A DNA stretch of 64,000 bases. Source: JAJEFO01 sp965214325. GTDB lineage: Bacteria > Pseudomonadota > Alphaproteobacteria > Rhodobacterales > Rhodobacteraceae. Position 1 is the first letter of the stretch. The number at the start of each line of letters is the position of its first letter. Below, in pieces: positions 16,160-25,041 of the stretch. Location of the stretch: NCBI GenBank assembly GCA_965214325.1, contig CBDCBG010000006.1:682001-746000 (forward strand), in the 5' to 3' direction. The position numbers and the translations under genes are program-made. The notes under the pieces are model-generated. The model worked only from the letters and a program-made list of their open reading frames with translations, was not told where the DNA came from and did not search any database.

Positions 16160-19100
16160 TCCGCCGCCTCCAGGCCGGCTCTAATCGAATTCCGCCGGGT
16201 ACGCCACAATCCTGATCTGTGCAGCGCGTCGAACCGCGCACGCATGGCGGACAACGCTTCCGGATTTGCCGCCTGCATGAACTCGATGACGGAGGCATCG
16301 CCCAGTGTGGCATCATAGTAGGCATCGAACAGGTGCGAGCCCACGACATTTGCGAGATTCGCGAAGGCAGCCATGTGATCGAGCGTCGCAGCAATTTCGG
16401 CAGCTCCCTGAAACCCGTGTCGCTTCATTCCAGCCAGCCATCCCGGCTGCACCGCCCGGGCATGCACGACCCGTGCGACCTCTTCCGTCAACGTCCGTGC
16501 GCGCGGGCGGAGAGGGTCGGAATTGTCCAGATGATAAAGCGCGGCTTCCCGGCCGCCAGTCACCGCCTTGGCAGCTGCGAATCCGGCCTCATGCGTCGCA
16601 AAGTCCGCGGCCAGCAGAAGATCGGATTCGGGCAGGTCCTGAAGATGGACGAAAGCGTCGGCTCCGGCCACCTGCGCCGCCAGTCCGTCCGGATCCTCAA
16701 TTGCGCAGTCGCCGTCCATGGTCCAAGCACTTGCGGCGAGCCATGCCTTGCCCGCCTCGTGGCGTGCGTCCTCGGTGAAGTCCTCTCGCAAGCGCTCCAT
16801 GTCCAAGCCAAAACTTCCCGGTTCCGGTCCGTAGACGCGGTATCCTGGCTCGGTTCCGGCAAATGGATTCCAGTCCGTTGCCTCCTCTCGCGCCGCAAGG
16901 GCGCGTATGGCCTGCGAATAGAGCGCCGGGAGCGTGGCAAACACGTCCCGGAACAATCCGGACACCCTAAGCGTAACGTCCAGTCGGGGACATTCCAGTT
17001 CTTCGATGGGCAGCACCTCGATGCCGGAAACCCGCGCGGTGCCCTCGTCCCAGGTCGGGCGCACGCCAAGGAGATGAAGCGCCATCGCGAATTCCTCACC
17101 GGCGGTGCGCATGGTCGCCGAACCCCAAAGGTCCACGACCAGACCCCTTGGATAGTCGCCTTGGTCTTGAAGGTGACGCCGCACGAGTTCCCTTGCGAGC
17201 CTGACGCCCTGAGCATGGGCTGCACGGGTCGGCACGGCCCGGGGATCCGTGGCAAAGAGATTGCGCCCCGTCGGCAGGACATCCGTTCGACCCCGGTAGG
17301 GAGATCCGGCCGGCCCTGCCTCGATGCGCTGTCCGGCGAGCGCGTCAAGCAACGCCTCTCTTTCCGCCTTCGCTGATGCCGCGACATCCGAGCGGGCCAG
17401 AGGATGCATCGAGGCGTGGCCGCGAGCCGCTGGCTCGCTCCCTTCGGAAGCGTGTTCCCGTCCCCATACATGCAACCCGTCACCGAACTGGCTGTCCTTC
17501 ACGTCACAGACAAAGCGGTCGATGCGCGTGATGGCCTCGGCCGCGCCTACGGTTCGGTTGAGGCCGAGATCCGCTTCGAGTCCGATCGCTTTCGCCTCGG
17601 CCTGGATGTTGTCCTGCAAGCGGTCGCGGCGACGCGGATCCAGTCCGTCAGCATTGGAAAATTCGTCCAGCAGGGCCTCAAGTCGCGCGAGACTGTCCGG
17701 CGTCTCGCTCCTTGCGGCCGCCGGAGGCAAATGACCGAGCGTCACGGCGCCGATCCGGCGCTTGGCCTGAGCAGCCTCGCCGGGGTCGTTGACGATGAAC
17801 GGGTACAAGACCGGGAGCGATCCGACCAAGGCCTCCGGCCAGCACTGGTCGGAGAGAGCTACCGACTTCCCGGGCAACCACTCCAGCGTGCCATGGGCGC
17901 CGACATGGACCAGCGCATCAATGCAGGCGACCTTTCGCAGCCAAAGATAGAACGCGACGTATTCGTGACGAGGCACCCGTGAGAGATCGTGGTACTCGTC
18001 GTCACGCCTGTCCGCACTGCCCCTCTCGGGCTGAAGGGCCACGACGACCTGCTCAAGGCGAACGGCCCGGAAATGAAACGCGCCATCGCGGACTGCGGCA
18101 TCTTTCTCGGGCTCTCCCCAGACAGCCTCAAGGTCCGCGACAAGACGATCGGGCAGCTCCGAAAGCGCGGTCTTGTATTCCGCGACGGACCAGGAGATCG
18201 AATCTCGGACCAGTGCCGTCTCAAGCCTGTCCACTGATCCGACCGCATAGCCCTCGGCATCGAGGTCGGCCATGATCGCCTCCACCGAGGCAATCGCGTC
18301 CAGGCCAACCGCATGGGCCATTCTCCAGGCCTTGCCCGGGTAGGTCGAAAGCACGACGGCAATGGAAACCTCGCAACGGGCCTTTGCCGCGAGAGCCACC
18401 CAGGCCGCGGCTCGATCAGCTATCGCGGCAATCCGGTCCGGGTCCGGCCGATGCGCCACGAGCCGCGATTGCAGGTCGGCGTCCAGGTCGCCCGATTCCT
18501 TGAATGAGGCGACACCTGCAAAGATGCGCCCGTCCACTTCCGGCAGCACGACATGCATGGCCAGGTCAGCGGGCGACAGGCCTCGCACCGCGTCCTTCCA
18601 CGCGGAGCGGGTCGACGTGGCCAATGCCACCTGGAAGACCGGCACGCCCGCCGCATCCAACGGGGAATTGCCATCGGCACCCTTGCCGGAAAATGCCGTC
18701 GCGTTGACGATGGCGGCAGGCGACAGCATGGCAATCCGCTCGCGGAGCCAGTGTGCCGCAGCAGAATCTTTCAGCGAGGGGACGAAGAGGCCGAGCGACG
18801 AAATACCGCGATCCCTGAATGCCTGCATGAGTTGCTCGACCGGTGCGGTGTCGGCGGCGGCGAGATAGGCCCGGTAGAACACGATCACTGCCATTGGCCG
18901 AACCGGCCCGCCAAGGCACTCCGAGTGGCATGAGAGGCCGCACTCCCGCATCGCAATGTGTGCAGCCGCACCTGCCCGAACGAGTCCGGTGACGGAACCC
19001 GCTCCCCCTCTCCGCGCACCTCGTTCTGGCGTCCAGCACCCGAATGCGGGGATCGTCCTGATGCCGTCCACCGGCCCCGCATAGAGACCGGCCGCCAGGA

Positions 19101-19581
19101 CCAGCTGCGCCAGGGCCGCCTGCCCGGCCACGGCCCCGCCTTCGCACACCAGCGCGTCAAGGCGAGTCAGGGTCGCGTGCGGGACGGTCGAGATCGCCTC
19201 AAGCTGTGCGTCCGGCCTGCCGTCGCCCGGCAGCACGGCCAGAGTCGTCCCCCTGGATGCGGACAGGGCACTCACCTGGGCCAGCCCGTATTCCCAATAC
19301 GGCATCCCGCCGATGACGCGGATAAGGATTGCCTTGGCGTCGGCAAGTGTCTTCTCGACGTAGGTGTCGACGGAAACCGGATGCCTGAGCGCAGCAAGGT
19401 TGGCGAGTCTCAGGCTCGGCAGCGGTGTGCCCCGCTCCTTGGCTCGATGCCAGCCTGCCGCGAAGGCTTGCAGGTCGCTGTCAGAGAACGACAGGACCAC
19501 GAGATCGGCCGGCGCCTGGTCGAGGTCGGTCGGGGTCTCGGTCTCTTCGAGCCCGTGGCTCTCGCGAAAGATCACGTGCAT
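16156..19581 (-). CDS. cobN: Aerobic cobaltochelatase subunit CobN
   Basis: CobN is the large subunit of the ATP-dependent CobNST chelatase that inserts cobalt into hydrogenobyrinic acid a,c-diamide. The 1141-residue protein has CobN/ChlH landmarks: YWEYGLAQVSALSA near residue 115, VHVGAHGTLEWLPGKSVALS in the middle, VVDLWGSATMRTAGEEFAMA, and near the end MKRHGFQGAAEIAATLDHM. The ATG at 19581 with AGGAAA upstream is preferred; the open frame extends further, but that part does not look like CobN. Its CobS and CobT partners are not in the window. It follows cobW after 109 bases. Confidence 0.96.
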   Translation of the reverse strand: MHVIFRESHGLEETETPTDLDQAPADLVVLSFSDSDLQAFAAGWHRAKERGTPLPSLRLANLAALRHPVSVDTYVEKTLADAKAILIRVIGGMPYWEYGLAQVSALSASRGTTLAVLPGDGRPDAQLEAISTVPHATLTRLDALVCEGGAVAGQAALAQLVLAAGLYAGPVDGIRTIPAFGCWTPERGARRGGAGSVTGLVRAGAAAHIAMRECGLSCHSECLGGPVRPMAVIVFYRAYLAAADTAPVEQLMQAFRDRGISSLGLFVPSLKDSAAAHWLRERIAMLSPAAIVNATAFSGKGADGNSPLDAAGVPVFQVALATSTRSAWKDAVRGLSPADLAMHVVLPEVDGRIFAGVASFKESGDLDADLQSRLVAHRPDPDRIAAIADRAAAWVALAAKARCEVSIAVVLSTYPGKAWRMAHAVGLDAIASVEAIMADLDAEGYAVGSVDRLETALVRDSISWSVAEYKTALSELPDRLVADLEAVWGEPEKDAAVRDGAFHFRAVRLEQVVVALQPERGSADRRDDEYHDLSRVPRHEYVAFYLWLRKVACIDALVHVGAHGTLEWLPGKSVALSDQCWPEALVGSLPVLYPFIVNDPGEAAQAKRRIGAVTLGHLPPAAARSETPDSLARLEALLDEFSNADGLDPRRRDRLQDNIQAEAKAIGLEADLGLNRTVGAAEAITRIDRFVCDVKDSQFGDGLHVWGREHASEGSEPAARGHASMHPLARSDVAASAKAEREALLDALAGQRIEAGPAGSPYRGRTDVLPTGRNLFATDPRAVPTRAAHAQGVRLARELVRRHLQDQGDYPRGLVVDLWGSATMRTAGEEFAMALHLLGVRPTWDEGTARVSGIEVLPIEELECPRLDVTLRVSGLFRDVFATLPALYSQAIRALAAREEATDWNPFAGTEPGYRVYGPEPGSFGLDMERLREDFTEDARHEAGKAWLAASAWTMDGDCAIEDPDGLAAQVAGADAFVHLQDLPESDLLLAADFATHEAGFAAAKAVTGGREAALYHLDNSDPLRPRARTLTEEVARVVHARAVQPGWLAGMKRHGFQGAAEIAATLDHMAAFANLANVVGSHLFDAYYDATLGDASVIEFMQAANPEALSAMRARFDALHRSGLWRTRRNSIRAGLEAAE

Positions 19582-19690
19582 GTACCGGATTTCCTTGCCA
19601 AGGGGCTCCGACCGCGCATTGCCGGCATGTGCGGAAGGCGCCAGATGCGTCGCGTGCCGATCTTGGGCGGCCGGATCAGCGCGCCACGCG

Positions 19691-20743
19691 TCACTGCACG
19701 GGCTCTTCCGGAACCAGGATCGACCGAATCGCTTCGGAATCCATGTCGTCGTGCTCCGCAATGACGACGAGGCGTCCTTGCCTGTCCTCGCCCAGATCCC
19801 AGGCCCGGTCAAACTGGTGTCGGACCCGTGTTCCGACCCCCTGGACGAGCAGACGCATTGGCTTGCCGCGCACCGAGGCGTATCCCTTCACGCGAAGGAT
19901 GTTCTGTTGACGCGCAAGGGCCTCGATTCGCGCCACGAGGTCTTCGGCGCTCCCGGCCTCGGGAACATCCACGACTATCGTGTCGAAATCATCATGATCA
20001 TGCTCGGGCACTCCGTCGTGATGCGACGGACGCGCTGCCAGATCGCCTTCGGCTGCCGCTCCGATGCCGAGAATCACGTGCGCGTCCACCACGCCCTCCG
20101 ACACTTCGATCATCGGCACAGCACGCGGTGATTCCCGTTCTATGATTGCCCTTGCCTGCGCCACTCCTTCAGGTCCCGCGAGGTCGGGCTTGGTCAAGAG
20201 CACGATGTCGGCGCATGCGATCTGGTCCTCGAACACCTCCGAAAGCGGAGTTTCGTGGTCAACGCTGTCGTCGGCGAGCCTCTGCGCATCCACGCGGTCG
20301 ACGTCAGGCGCGAATCTTCCTGCCACCACCGCGTCGGCATCGGCAAGCGCGATGACACCGTCCACAGTCACCCTGCTTCGAATTTCCGGCCAGTCGAAGG
20401 CCTTCAGCAGCGGCTTGGGAAGGGCAAGCCCGGAGGATTCGATCAGGATGTGATCGGGCACGAGGTCAAGGTCCAGCAGTGCGCTGATGGCAGGAATGAA
20501 GTCATCCGCAACCCTGCAGCAAATGCAGCCGTTGGCCAGTTCGACTATGTTTTCCGCCGGACAGTCGGGGATGGCGCATCCCCTGAGAATCTCCCCGTCA
20601 ACGCCCACATCGCCGAACTCGTTCACGATCACCGCCAACCGATGGCCCTTGTTGAACTCGATGAGGTGGCGGATCAGCGTCGTCTTTCCAGCCCCCAGAA
20701 AGCCCGTGATCACGGTGACAGGAATCTTGGCAAGATCGCTCAA
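19691..20743 (-). CDS. cobW: CobW-family GTPase / metallochaperone
   Basis: CobW-type G3E GTPases are thought to deliver cobalt for corrin synthesis. The 350-residue protein has a Walker A at its N-terminus (VTVITGFLGAGKTTLIRHL), the metal-binding CxCC motif (NGCICCRVADDF), LIESSGLALPKPLL, a G4-like TKPDL and a His/Asp-rich linker (HHDGVPEHDHDDFD) before the C-terminal domain. No ATG precedes the P-loop. The start is taken as the TTG at 20743 because it makes a TTGA overlap with the upstream gene's stop. The cobalamin riboswitch at 21.3 kb should control it. Confidence 0.92.
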   Translation of the reverse strand: MSDLAKIPVTVITGFLGAGKTTLIRHLIEFNKGHRLAVIVNEFGDVGVDGEILRGCAIPDCPAENIVELANGCICCRVADDFIPAISALLDLDLVPDHILIESSGLALPKPLLKAFDWPEIRSRVTVDGVIALADADAVVAGRFAPDVDRVDAQRLADDSVDHETPLSEVFEDQIACADIVLLTKPDLAGPEGVAQARAIIERESPRAVPMIEVSEGVVDAHVILGIGAAAEGDLAARPSHHDGVPEHDHDDFDTIVVDVPEAGSAEDLVARIEALARQQNILRVKGYASVRGKPMRLLVQGVGTRVRHQFDRAWDLGEDRQGRLVVIAEHDDMDSEAIRSILVPEEPVQ

Positions 20744-21126
20744 TTGGCAGCCTCCACAGGTTCGGTCGGCGGAATCCGGGCAATGCAGTTCTTGCGGAAA
20801 TGCTCGGGACGTTCCCGCCATGGGACGAGCCCGTCGGACGTCGCGCGATATCGTGCCACGCAGTCCAGGATCATGTCGACGCTCGACGGATCGAGATTGC
20901 CGTAGACATATGTCCAGCGGCGCAAGCCTCCGCGCAGGGCGATGGAACAGCCAAGGTCGCAATTCGAAAAGCACTCGACGCCGCGAAGGCTGACGCCCTC
21001 GGGCAATTCTCCGGCCGCCAGCGCACGATGCAGGAGCGCTCCGGGGCGCTCGTCCCCATCAGACAGCTCCTGTCCCCGGCGGCAGGTGGTGCAGACCAGA
21101 AGTTCAACCGGCGCAAAGTCGTTCAC
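20740..21126 (-). CDS. DUF1636 metal-binding protein
   Basis: A 128-residue protein beginning with a Cys pair (VELLVCTTCRRGQE) and carrying two further cysteines in VECFSNCDLGCSIALRG. It ends with LVPWRERPEHFRKNCIARIP. This is the DUF1636 pattern, small Cys-rich proteins usually encoded beside cobW in alphaproteobacterial B12 clusters, with a thioredoxin-like ferredoxin look. The GTG at 21126 has a purine-rich site upstream (AGGAACGAGGG). It is the first gene after the riboswitch and overlaps cobW by 4 bases. A role in cobalt handling or redox is inferred from context. Confidence 0.85.
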   Translation of the reverse strand: MNDFAPVELLVCTTCRRGQELSDGDERPGALLHRALAAGELPEGVSLRGVECFSNCDLGCSIALRGGLRRWTYVYGNLDPSSVDMILDCVARYRATSDGLVPWRERPEHFRKNCIARIPPTEPVEAAN

Positions 21127-21214
21127 GGATCCCTCGTTCCTGCTTTGGAAAGGGGAGGCAACGAGGGCGCCACCCTGGCAGCCCCGCCCCGGAATCCCCC
21201 GTCCGGTCACGTCC

Positions 21215-21392
21215 AGTCGGCTGGCAGGTCTCCCGGCTTGCGGATGATTGCGGGTGATCCGGCCTTCCCAGCCCCACGGGCCAGTGGCGCGATGGATCCC
21301 CTCTCCGGCTACGGTCGCGGGGGCGGCTGCATTTGGGTCGCTGACCCTTTCGCATTCCCTTTTCACCTGCACGAACGGGCAGGCACCAGCAC
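21215..21392 (-). promoter_or_regulatory. Cobalamin riboswitch upstream of the cob operon
   Basis: On the minus strand the leader carries AAAGGGAATGCGAAAGGGTC, the conserved GCCCCCGCGACCGTAGCCGG (around 21310-21330) and the B12 box variant AAGCCGGGAGACCTGCC (about 21223-21239). The B12 box ends about 90 bases before the DUF1636 start. It should turn down DUF1636, cobW, cobN and the following genes when cobalamin is sufficient. It is diverged from the cbtBA riboswitch, so the two are independent copies. Confidence 0.92.
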
Positions 21393-21965
21393 TTGATGAC
21401 ACTTCGACGAATCCCGGAGCCAAGTCAAGCGGGTGTCCGCATTCGCCTCAGCTTCGCAGACCGCCTTGGAAACCAGGTTGCCTGCCCCGCCACATTTTCA
21501 AGTTCCCGAAACCATCGGCAGATGCGATCCATTCAGGCCTGCAGGGACGCAGGTTGCGCAGGCTGCGCGTCCGGGCCCGTTCCTCGCCCGACCCGGCGGC
21601 AAGCCGCGCGTTGACGACAAGCGCGTGCCGAACGGGATCGTCCCCTGTCCGAATCCAAGCTGGCTGTGACCGTCACGTTCTGCACATTGGTCCAGATCCT
21701 GGCAGCCCAGCCCCTGGGACACCTGGCGTAACCGGTGAGGGGAACCGCACACTTCCGGTTCCAGTCCGACTTGTCGATGACCGCCTGATTCATCAGCTGG
21801 ATCATATCGTCAAAGCCTTGGAGCGCATCACGGCCCGCGATTTCGGGGTCCGCCACCTTGCGATGTTCCGGCCAGGCGCGGTCACGCGCGTATCGTCAGA
21901 ATCCGGCATCAAACTTGGAGCCACAGGAATAATGCCACCTGATGAACAGACCTTAACTCACTGGA
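21393..21965. other. Intergenic region between cob leader and tnpB element, no gene recognised
   Basis: About 570 bases that should contain the promoter of the cob operon. Minus-strand frame 21533-21856 is open (107 codons) but has no known motif, and plus-strand frames are chance openings. No promoter boxes could be assigned with confidence. Confidence 0.4.
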
Positions 21966-21985
21966 ATCATATACATAAGTGACCA
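21966..21985 (+). repeat. Inverted repeat, left arm, tnpB element
   Basis: Reads ATCATATACATAAGTGACCA on the plus strand. It matches the reverse complement of 23241-23260 at 19 of 20 positions and begins 23 bases beyond the tnpB stop codon. Confidence 0.7.
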
Positions 21986-22007
21986 TCAGGCCACCCTCGC
22001 ACTGATT

Positions 22008-23147
22008 TCACGGGTCGTTGAATTGGCCGATGCCAACGCTCCTCGCCGCATTGACGTCGGCATGAGCCGCATGGCCGCAGGCCGTGCAGGTGAAGTCGTC
22101 CCGAGTTCTGCGGGAGCGTCTGTCGACCGCTCCGCACTCGTGGCATGTTCTTGACGTGCACTGCGCCGGAACCGTGATGACGGACGCCGCCTTGCATTCC
22201 AGCATCCTCTTCAGCGCCGTCCAGCCCGTGTTCAGGATGACGCGGTTCAGGCCGGACTTCTGCGGGACGTTCACGCCCGGCCCCTCGACCGTGCCCTTCG
22301 CGCTCTTCGTCATGGCCCGGACATGCAGGTTCTCGACGGCGACGGTCCCGGCCTTCGCCGCCAGCTTGCGCGACACGTGATGATGCCAGTCGTGGCGGCC
22401 CCTCGCGATCTTGCGCACGACCTTGGCGGGATGCCGCTTCGCCTTCTCGCGGCGCCGGCTCGCCTTCTTCCGGCGCGCGGTCCCGCGCTGCAGGCGGCGG
22501 CCCTTCGCGGCCAGCCTGCCAAGGCCGGGCATCTCGTGCATCTCGCCGTCGCTGTCCGCGACCTGGCCCGCGTTCCGGTCAGGGCCGAGCGCGTGGCGCA
22601 GGTCGGCGGGCTCCTCGGTCTCCACGGCGAAGCAGATGATGGCGTGCCACAGCCCGCCCGTGCGCTTGAGCACCGCCGAGACCGGCCTGCCGTCCGGGCA
22701 GGGGTTTCCGCCCTTCCGGCGGATCGTCATGGGGCCGAAGCCGGGAACATGCAGCTTGCCGTTCCCGACCTTGACTCCCGACACGATGCTGATGCTGTCA
22801 TGGAAGGCGCGTCCCTTGAAGCGCGGGAAGCCGGGCGTCCCACCGTTCTTCACGCGGCCGAAGAACCCCTTGAACGCTTCGTCCAGGCGCTAGAGCGTGC
22901 CGCGCTGGACGGCCACGGGCACGGAAGCCATCTCCGGAAGCTCTCGGCGGCATTCGGTCAGCGCCTTGCACTGGTCGAAGCAGCTCAGGCTGCGGCCCGT
23001 TTTTCGGCAGCGGTCGATGCGTTCCTCAAGCGCGGCGTTGCAGAGCTGTCGCTGGCTTTCAAGCGTCGTCCCAAGCCAGTGCCAGTTCGCCCTCGTCTGC
23101 GGGAGCAGGCGATGGACAATGTTCCTGCATGTCCTTGCAAGCGCCAT
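22008..23147 (-). pseudogene. tnpB: tnpB (RNA-guided endonuclease of IS200/IS605 type) with one in-frame amber stop
   Basis: The frame from the ATG at 23147 to the stop at 22008 would encode about 379 residues, normal for TnpB. One TAG at 22890-22892 interrupts it after VAVQRGTL. The next residues, RLDEAFKGFFGRV, continue the family sequence, and relatives usually have Lys at the stop. Downstream, all RuvC-type acidic residues are present: Asp in GPDRNAGQVADSDG, Glu in VAVENLHV, Asp in HADVNAARSVG. So is the zinc finger (TCHECG and FTCTACG). The gene is therefore recently inactivated, or yields an N-terminal piece and possibly a restart at an internal Met such as 22853. Confidence 0.85.
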
Positions 23148-23240
23148 GCGGTCGCTCCTGCGTCGAGCATCTGCGAGACGGTGCGTGAACTGCCCTTTCT
23201 CCGCATGTTGCCAGAATGCCGGAAGAACGCAACAAGAACG

Positions 23241-23260
23241 TGGTCACTCATGTATATGAT
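23241..23260 (-). repeat. Inverted repeat, right arm, tnpB element
   Basis: On the minus strand it reads ATCATATACATGAGTGACCA, one mismatch to the left arm. It ends 4 bases from the stop codon of the adjacent unknown gene. Confidence 0.7.
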
Positions 23261-23263
23261 CCC

Positions 23264-23743
23264 CTAACTCAGCATCCGCTTTACGAGAAACCGGTTGACC
23301 GTTGGTGCCTCACGTTCAAGATGTTCTATCGAACGGTTGAGGCGCACATTGAGAACCATGCCGATCTGCAGCTGGGCGGATACGATCGCAGTTGCTTCGA
23401 GGGCCTCAGTAAACGCGGCGGCATTGCTAATGCGGGCCACCGCACCATCGAAGAGCCGTCGGTGGACAAAATTGGGAAACTGAATGACGGCTCGCCGTTC
23501 GAATTTCGAGACGCCATCAGTTTCAAGGAACTTGTCAAAATCCTCAACGACTTCGTCAGGGTTTGAAATGTTCTTGTTGAAGATATGCACGTAAGGAACA
23601 TGAGTTGTAATCGGAATCACGAATCCGTAATCGGATGGCCACCAGATTGATTCGATCCATGGATCCGGCGGGTCCCCGAATGTCTGCAACCGTTCCGCGG
23701 TTCCTCGCAACCGATTCACACACTGCCACATTCGACATTGCAT
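23264..23743 (-). CDS. Hypothetical protein
   Basis: A 159-residue frame with no family I recognise. It has coherent amino-acid composition and clearly lower GC than its neighbours, with codons such as ATT, TTT and GAA. Aromatic-rich segments appear (WIESIWWPSDYGFVIPITTH), and the C-terminus is helical (LNRSIEHLEREAPTVNRFL). It has no signal peptide or membrane segment. It is divergent from the ureidoglycine aminohydrolase gene, and its stop lies 4 bases from the tnpB element, so its original 3' end may have been removed by the insertion. The base composition suggests acquired DNA. Confidence 0.5.
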   Translation of the reverse strand: MQCRMWQCVNRLRGTAERLQTFGDPPDPWIESIWWPSDYGFVIPITTHVPYVHIFNKNISNPDEVVEDFDKFLETDGVSKFERRAVIQFPNFVHRRLFDGAVARISNAAAFTEALEATAIVSAQLQIGMVLNVRLNRSIEHLEREAPTVNRFLVKRMLS

Positions 23744-23817
23744 GCTACAATTTCCGTATGTTCGCCGGTTGCGTACATACCTTATTCTGCCGTTATGTCG
23801 CCATTCCCGGAGTTGTC

Positions 23818-24690
23818 ATGACCTCTCGCTACTTCGCCCCGACCGGTGGGCACCCGCCACAGGAACAGTTGCTGACGGACCGCGCCATGTTCACTGAGGC
23901 ATACGCGGTCATTCCCAGGGGCACCATGCAGGACATCGTCACGAGCTGCCTGCCTTTCTGGACTGACACGCGACTGTGGGTCCTGTCGCGCCCGCTAAGC
24001 GGGTTTGCCGAAACCTTCTCCCAATACATCATGGAGGTCGCCCCGGGCGGTGGATCCGAAAGGCCGGAAACCGACTCCTGTGCAGAAGGAGTCATCTTCG
24101 TCGTGGACGGCACGGCCGGGATCGCCATCGAAGGCAAGGCACACGCACTCAAGCCCGGGAGCTATGTCTACCTGCCGTCGGAAACGGCCTGGACGTTCAG
24201 GAACGACGGCGACGCTGCATGCCGCTTTCACTGGATCCGCAAGGCCTACGAACGCGTCGACGGTCTTCCCGACCCCGACGTCATCGTCGCAAACGAGCAG
24301 GACATCCTGCCAATGCCGATGCCTGGGACAGACGGAAAGTGGGCCACTACGCGGTTCGTTGATCCAGGAGACATGCGCCATGACATGCACGTCAATATCG
24401 TGACCTTCGAACCCGGCGCCGTCATTCCCTTTGCCGAAACACACGTCATGGAGCACGGCCTCTACGTGCTCGAAGGCAAGGCCGTCTACCGGCTCAACCA
24501 GGATTGGGTCGAAGTCGAAGCCGGAGACTACATGTGGCTCCGCGCCTTCTGCCCGCAGGCGTGCTACGCTGGCGGTCCGGACCGGTTTCGCTATCTGCTC
24601 TATAAGGACGTCAACAGGCATATGTCCTTGCGACCCGCTCACAGCGATGCCCACCTTCCAAGCGCCGCTCTCAAGACAGCGGGCAAGTAG
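23818..24690 (+). CDS. allE: (S)-ureidoglycine aminohydrolase
   Basis: This enzyme releases ammonia from (S)-ureidoglycine to give (S)-ureidoglycolate in allantoin breakdown. The 290-residue product is a bicupin. It starts MTSRYFAPTGGHPPQEQLLT with DRAMFTEAYAVIPRG, a conserved N-terminal segment. The first cupin includes GVIFVVDGTAGIAIEG. The second has the metal-binding region (PFAETHVMEHGLYVLEGKAV) and the sequence WMWLRAFCPQACY-like YMWLRAFCPQACYAGG. The ATG at 23818 is preferred over longer frames upstream because homology starts there. Its end overlaps the convergent IclR remnant by 20 bases. Together with PuuD it marks a purine-catabolic island. Confidence 0.9.
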   Translation: MTSRYFAPTGGHPPQEQLLTDRAMFTEAYAVIPRGTMQDIVTSCLPFWTDTRLWVLSRPLSGFAETFSQYIMEVAPGGGSERPETDSCAEGVIFVVDGTAGIAIEGKAHALKPGSYVYLPSETAWTFRNDGDAACRFHWIRKAYERVDGLPDPDVIVANEQDILPMPMPGTDGKWATTRFVDPGDMRHDMHVNIVTFEPGAVIPFAETHVMEHGLYVLEGKAVYRLNQDWVEVEAGDYMWLRAFCPQACYAGGPDRFRYLLYKDVNRHMSLRPAHSDAHLPSAALKTAGK

Positions 24691-24942
24691 ATGGCGACCC
24701 TCCAATGGCGGCAGTCAACGCACACGCCGCTTGCATAACGGCATCCGCGCAAGCTGGCGCTTTGCCCGTGCAAATGCGGCTCGTCGGACCCGACACGGAA
24801 ATGCCGGCGACTGTTTCACCATGCACGTCAAAGACCGGCGCCGCGATACAGCGCATCCCGAGGTTGCTTTCCTCGTCGTCGATCGCATGGTCGCGTTCCC
24901 GAATTTCCGATGGATTCGCCAAGACATCGTTCAGATCGATTA
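24671..24942 (-). pseudogene. IclR-family regulator, C-terminal remnant truncated by an IS element
   Basis: About 90 codons remain on the minus strand: IDLNDVLANPSEIRERDHAI, then DDEESNLGMRCIAAPVFD and VAGISVSGPTSRI. This is the conserved end of the IclR effector domain. The frame is cut exactly at the TA that borders the IS5-type element at 24943. The missing helix-turn-helix and first half of the effector domain are not found on the other side of the IS, where puuD begins within 40 bases, so a deletion accompanied or followed the insertion. It probably once regulated the urate/ureidoglycine genes on either side. Confidence 0.85.
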
Positions 24943-25041
24943 GGGCCTGTTGACAATCGAGTTGCCAATCGTGCGGAGCGGCGCCATTTCCGGTCCCGAT
25001 GACCGCCAACACGGCGGCACAGGCAAGCGAGCAGGTATCAA

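Larger units (their letters stand above)
21966..23260 (-). mobile_element. tnpB-only insertion element bounded by 20-bp inverted repeats
   Basis: The element carries a single tnpB-type gene and no tnpA. It is bounded by a nearly perfect inverted repeat at 21966-21985 and 23241-23260 (19 of 20 positions agree). Just outside, CCTTAACTCA (21951-21960) and CCCTAACTCA (23262-23271) agree at 9 of 10 bases in direct orientation. That could be a target duplication or chance. Classical IS200/IS605 elements have no terminal inverted repeats, so the boundary assignment is tentative. The usual hairpin after the tnpB stop is also not seen. Confidence 0.55.
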
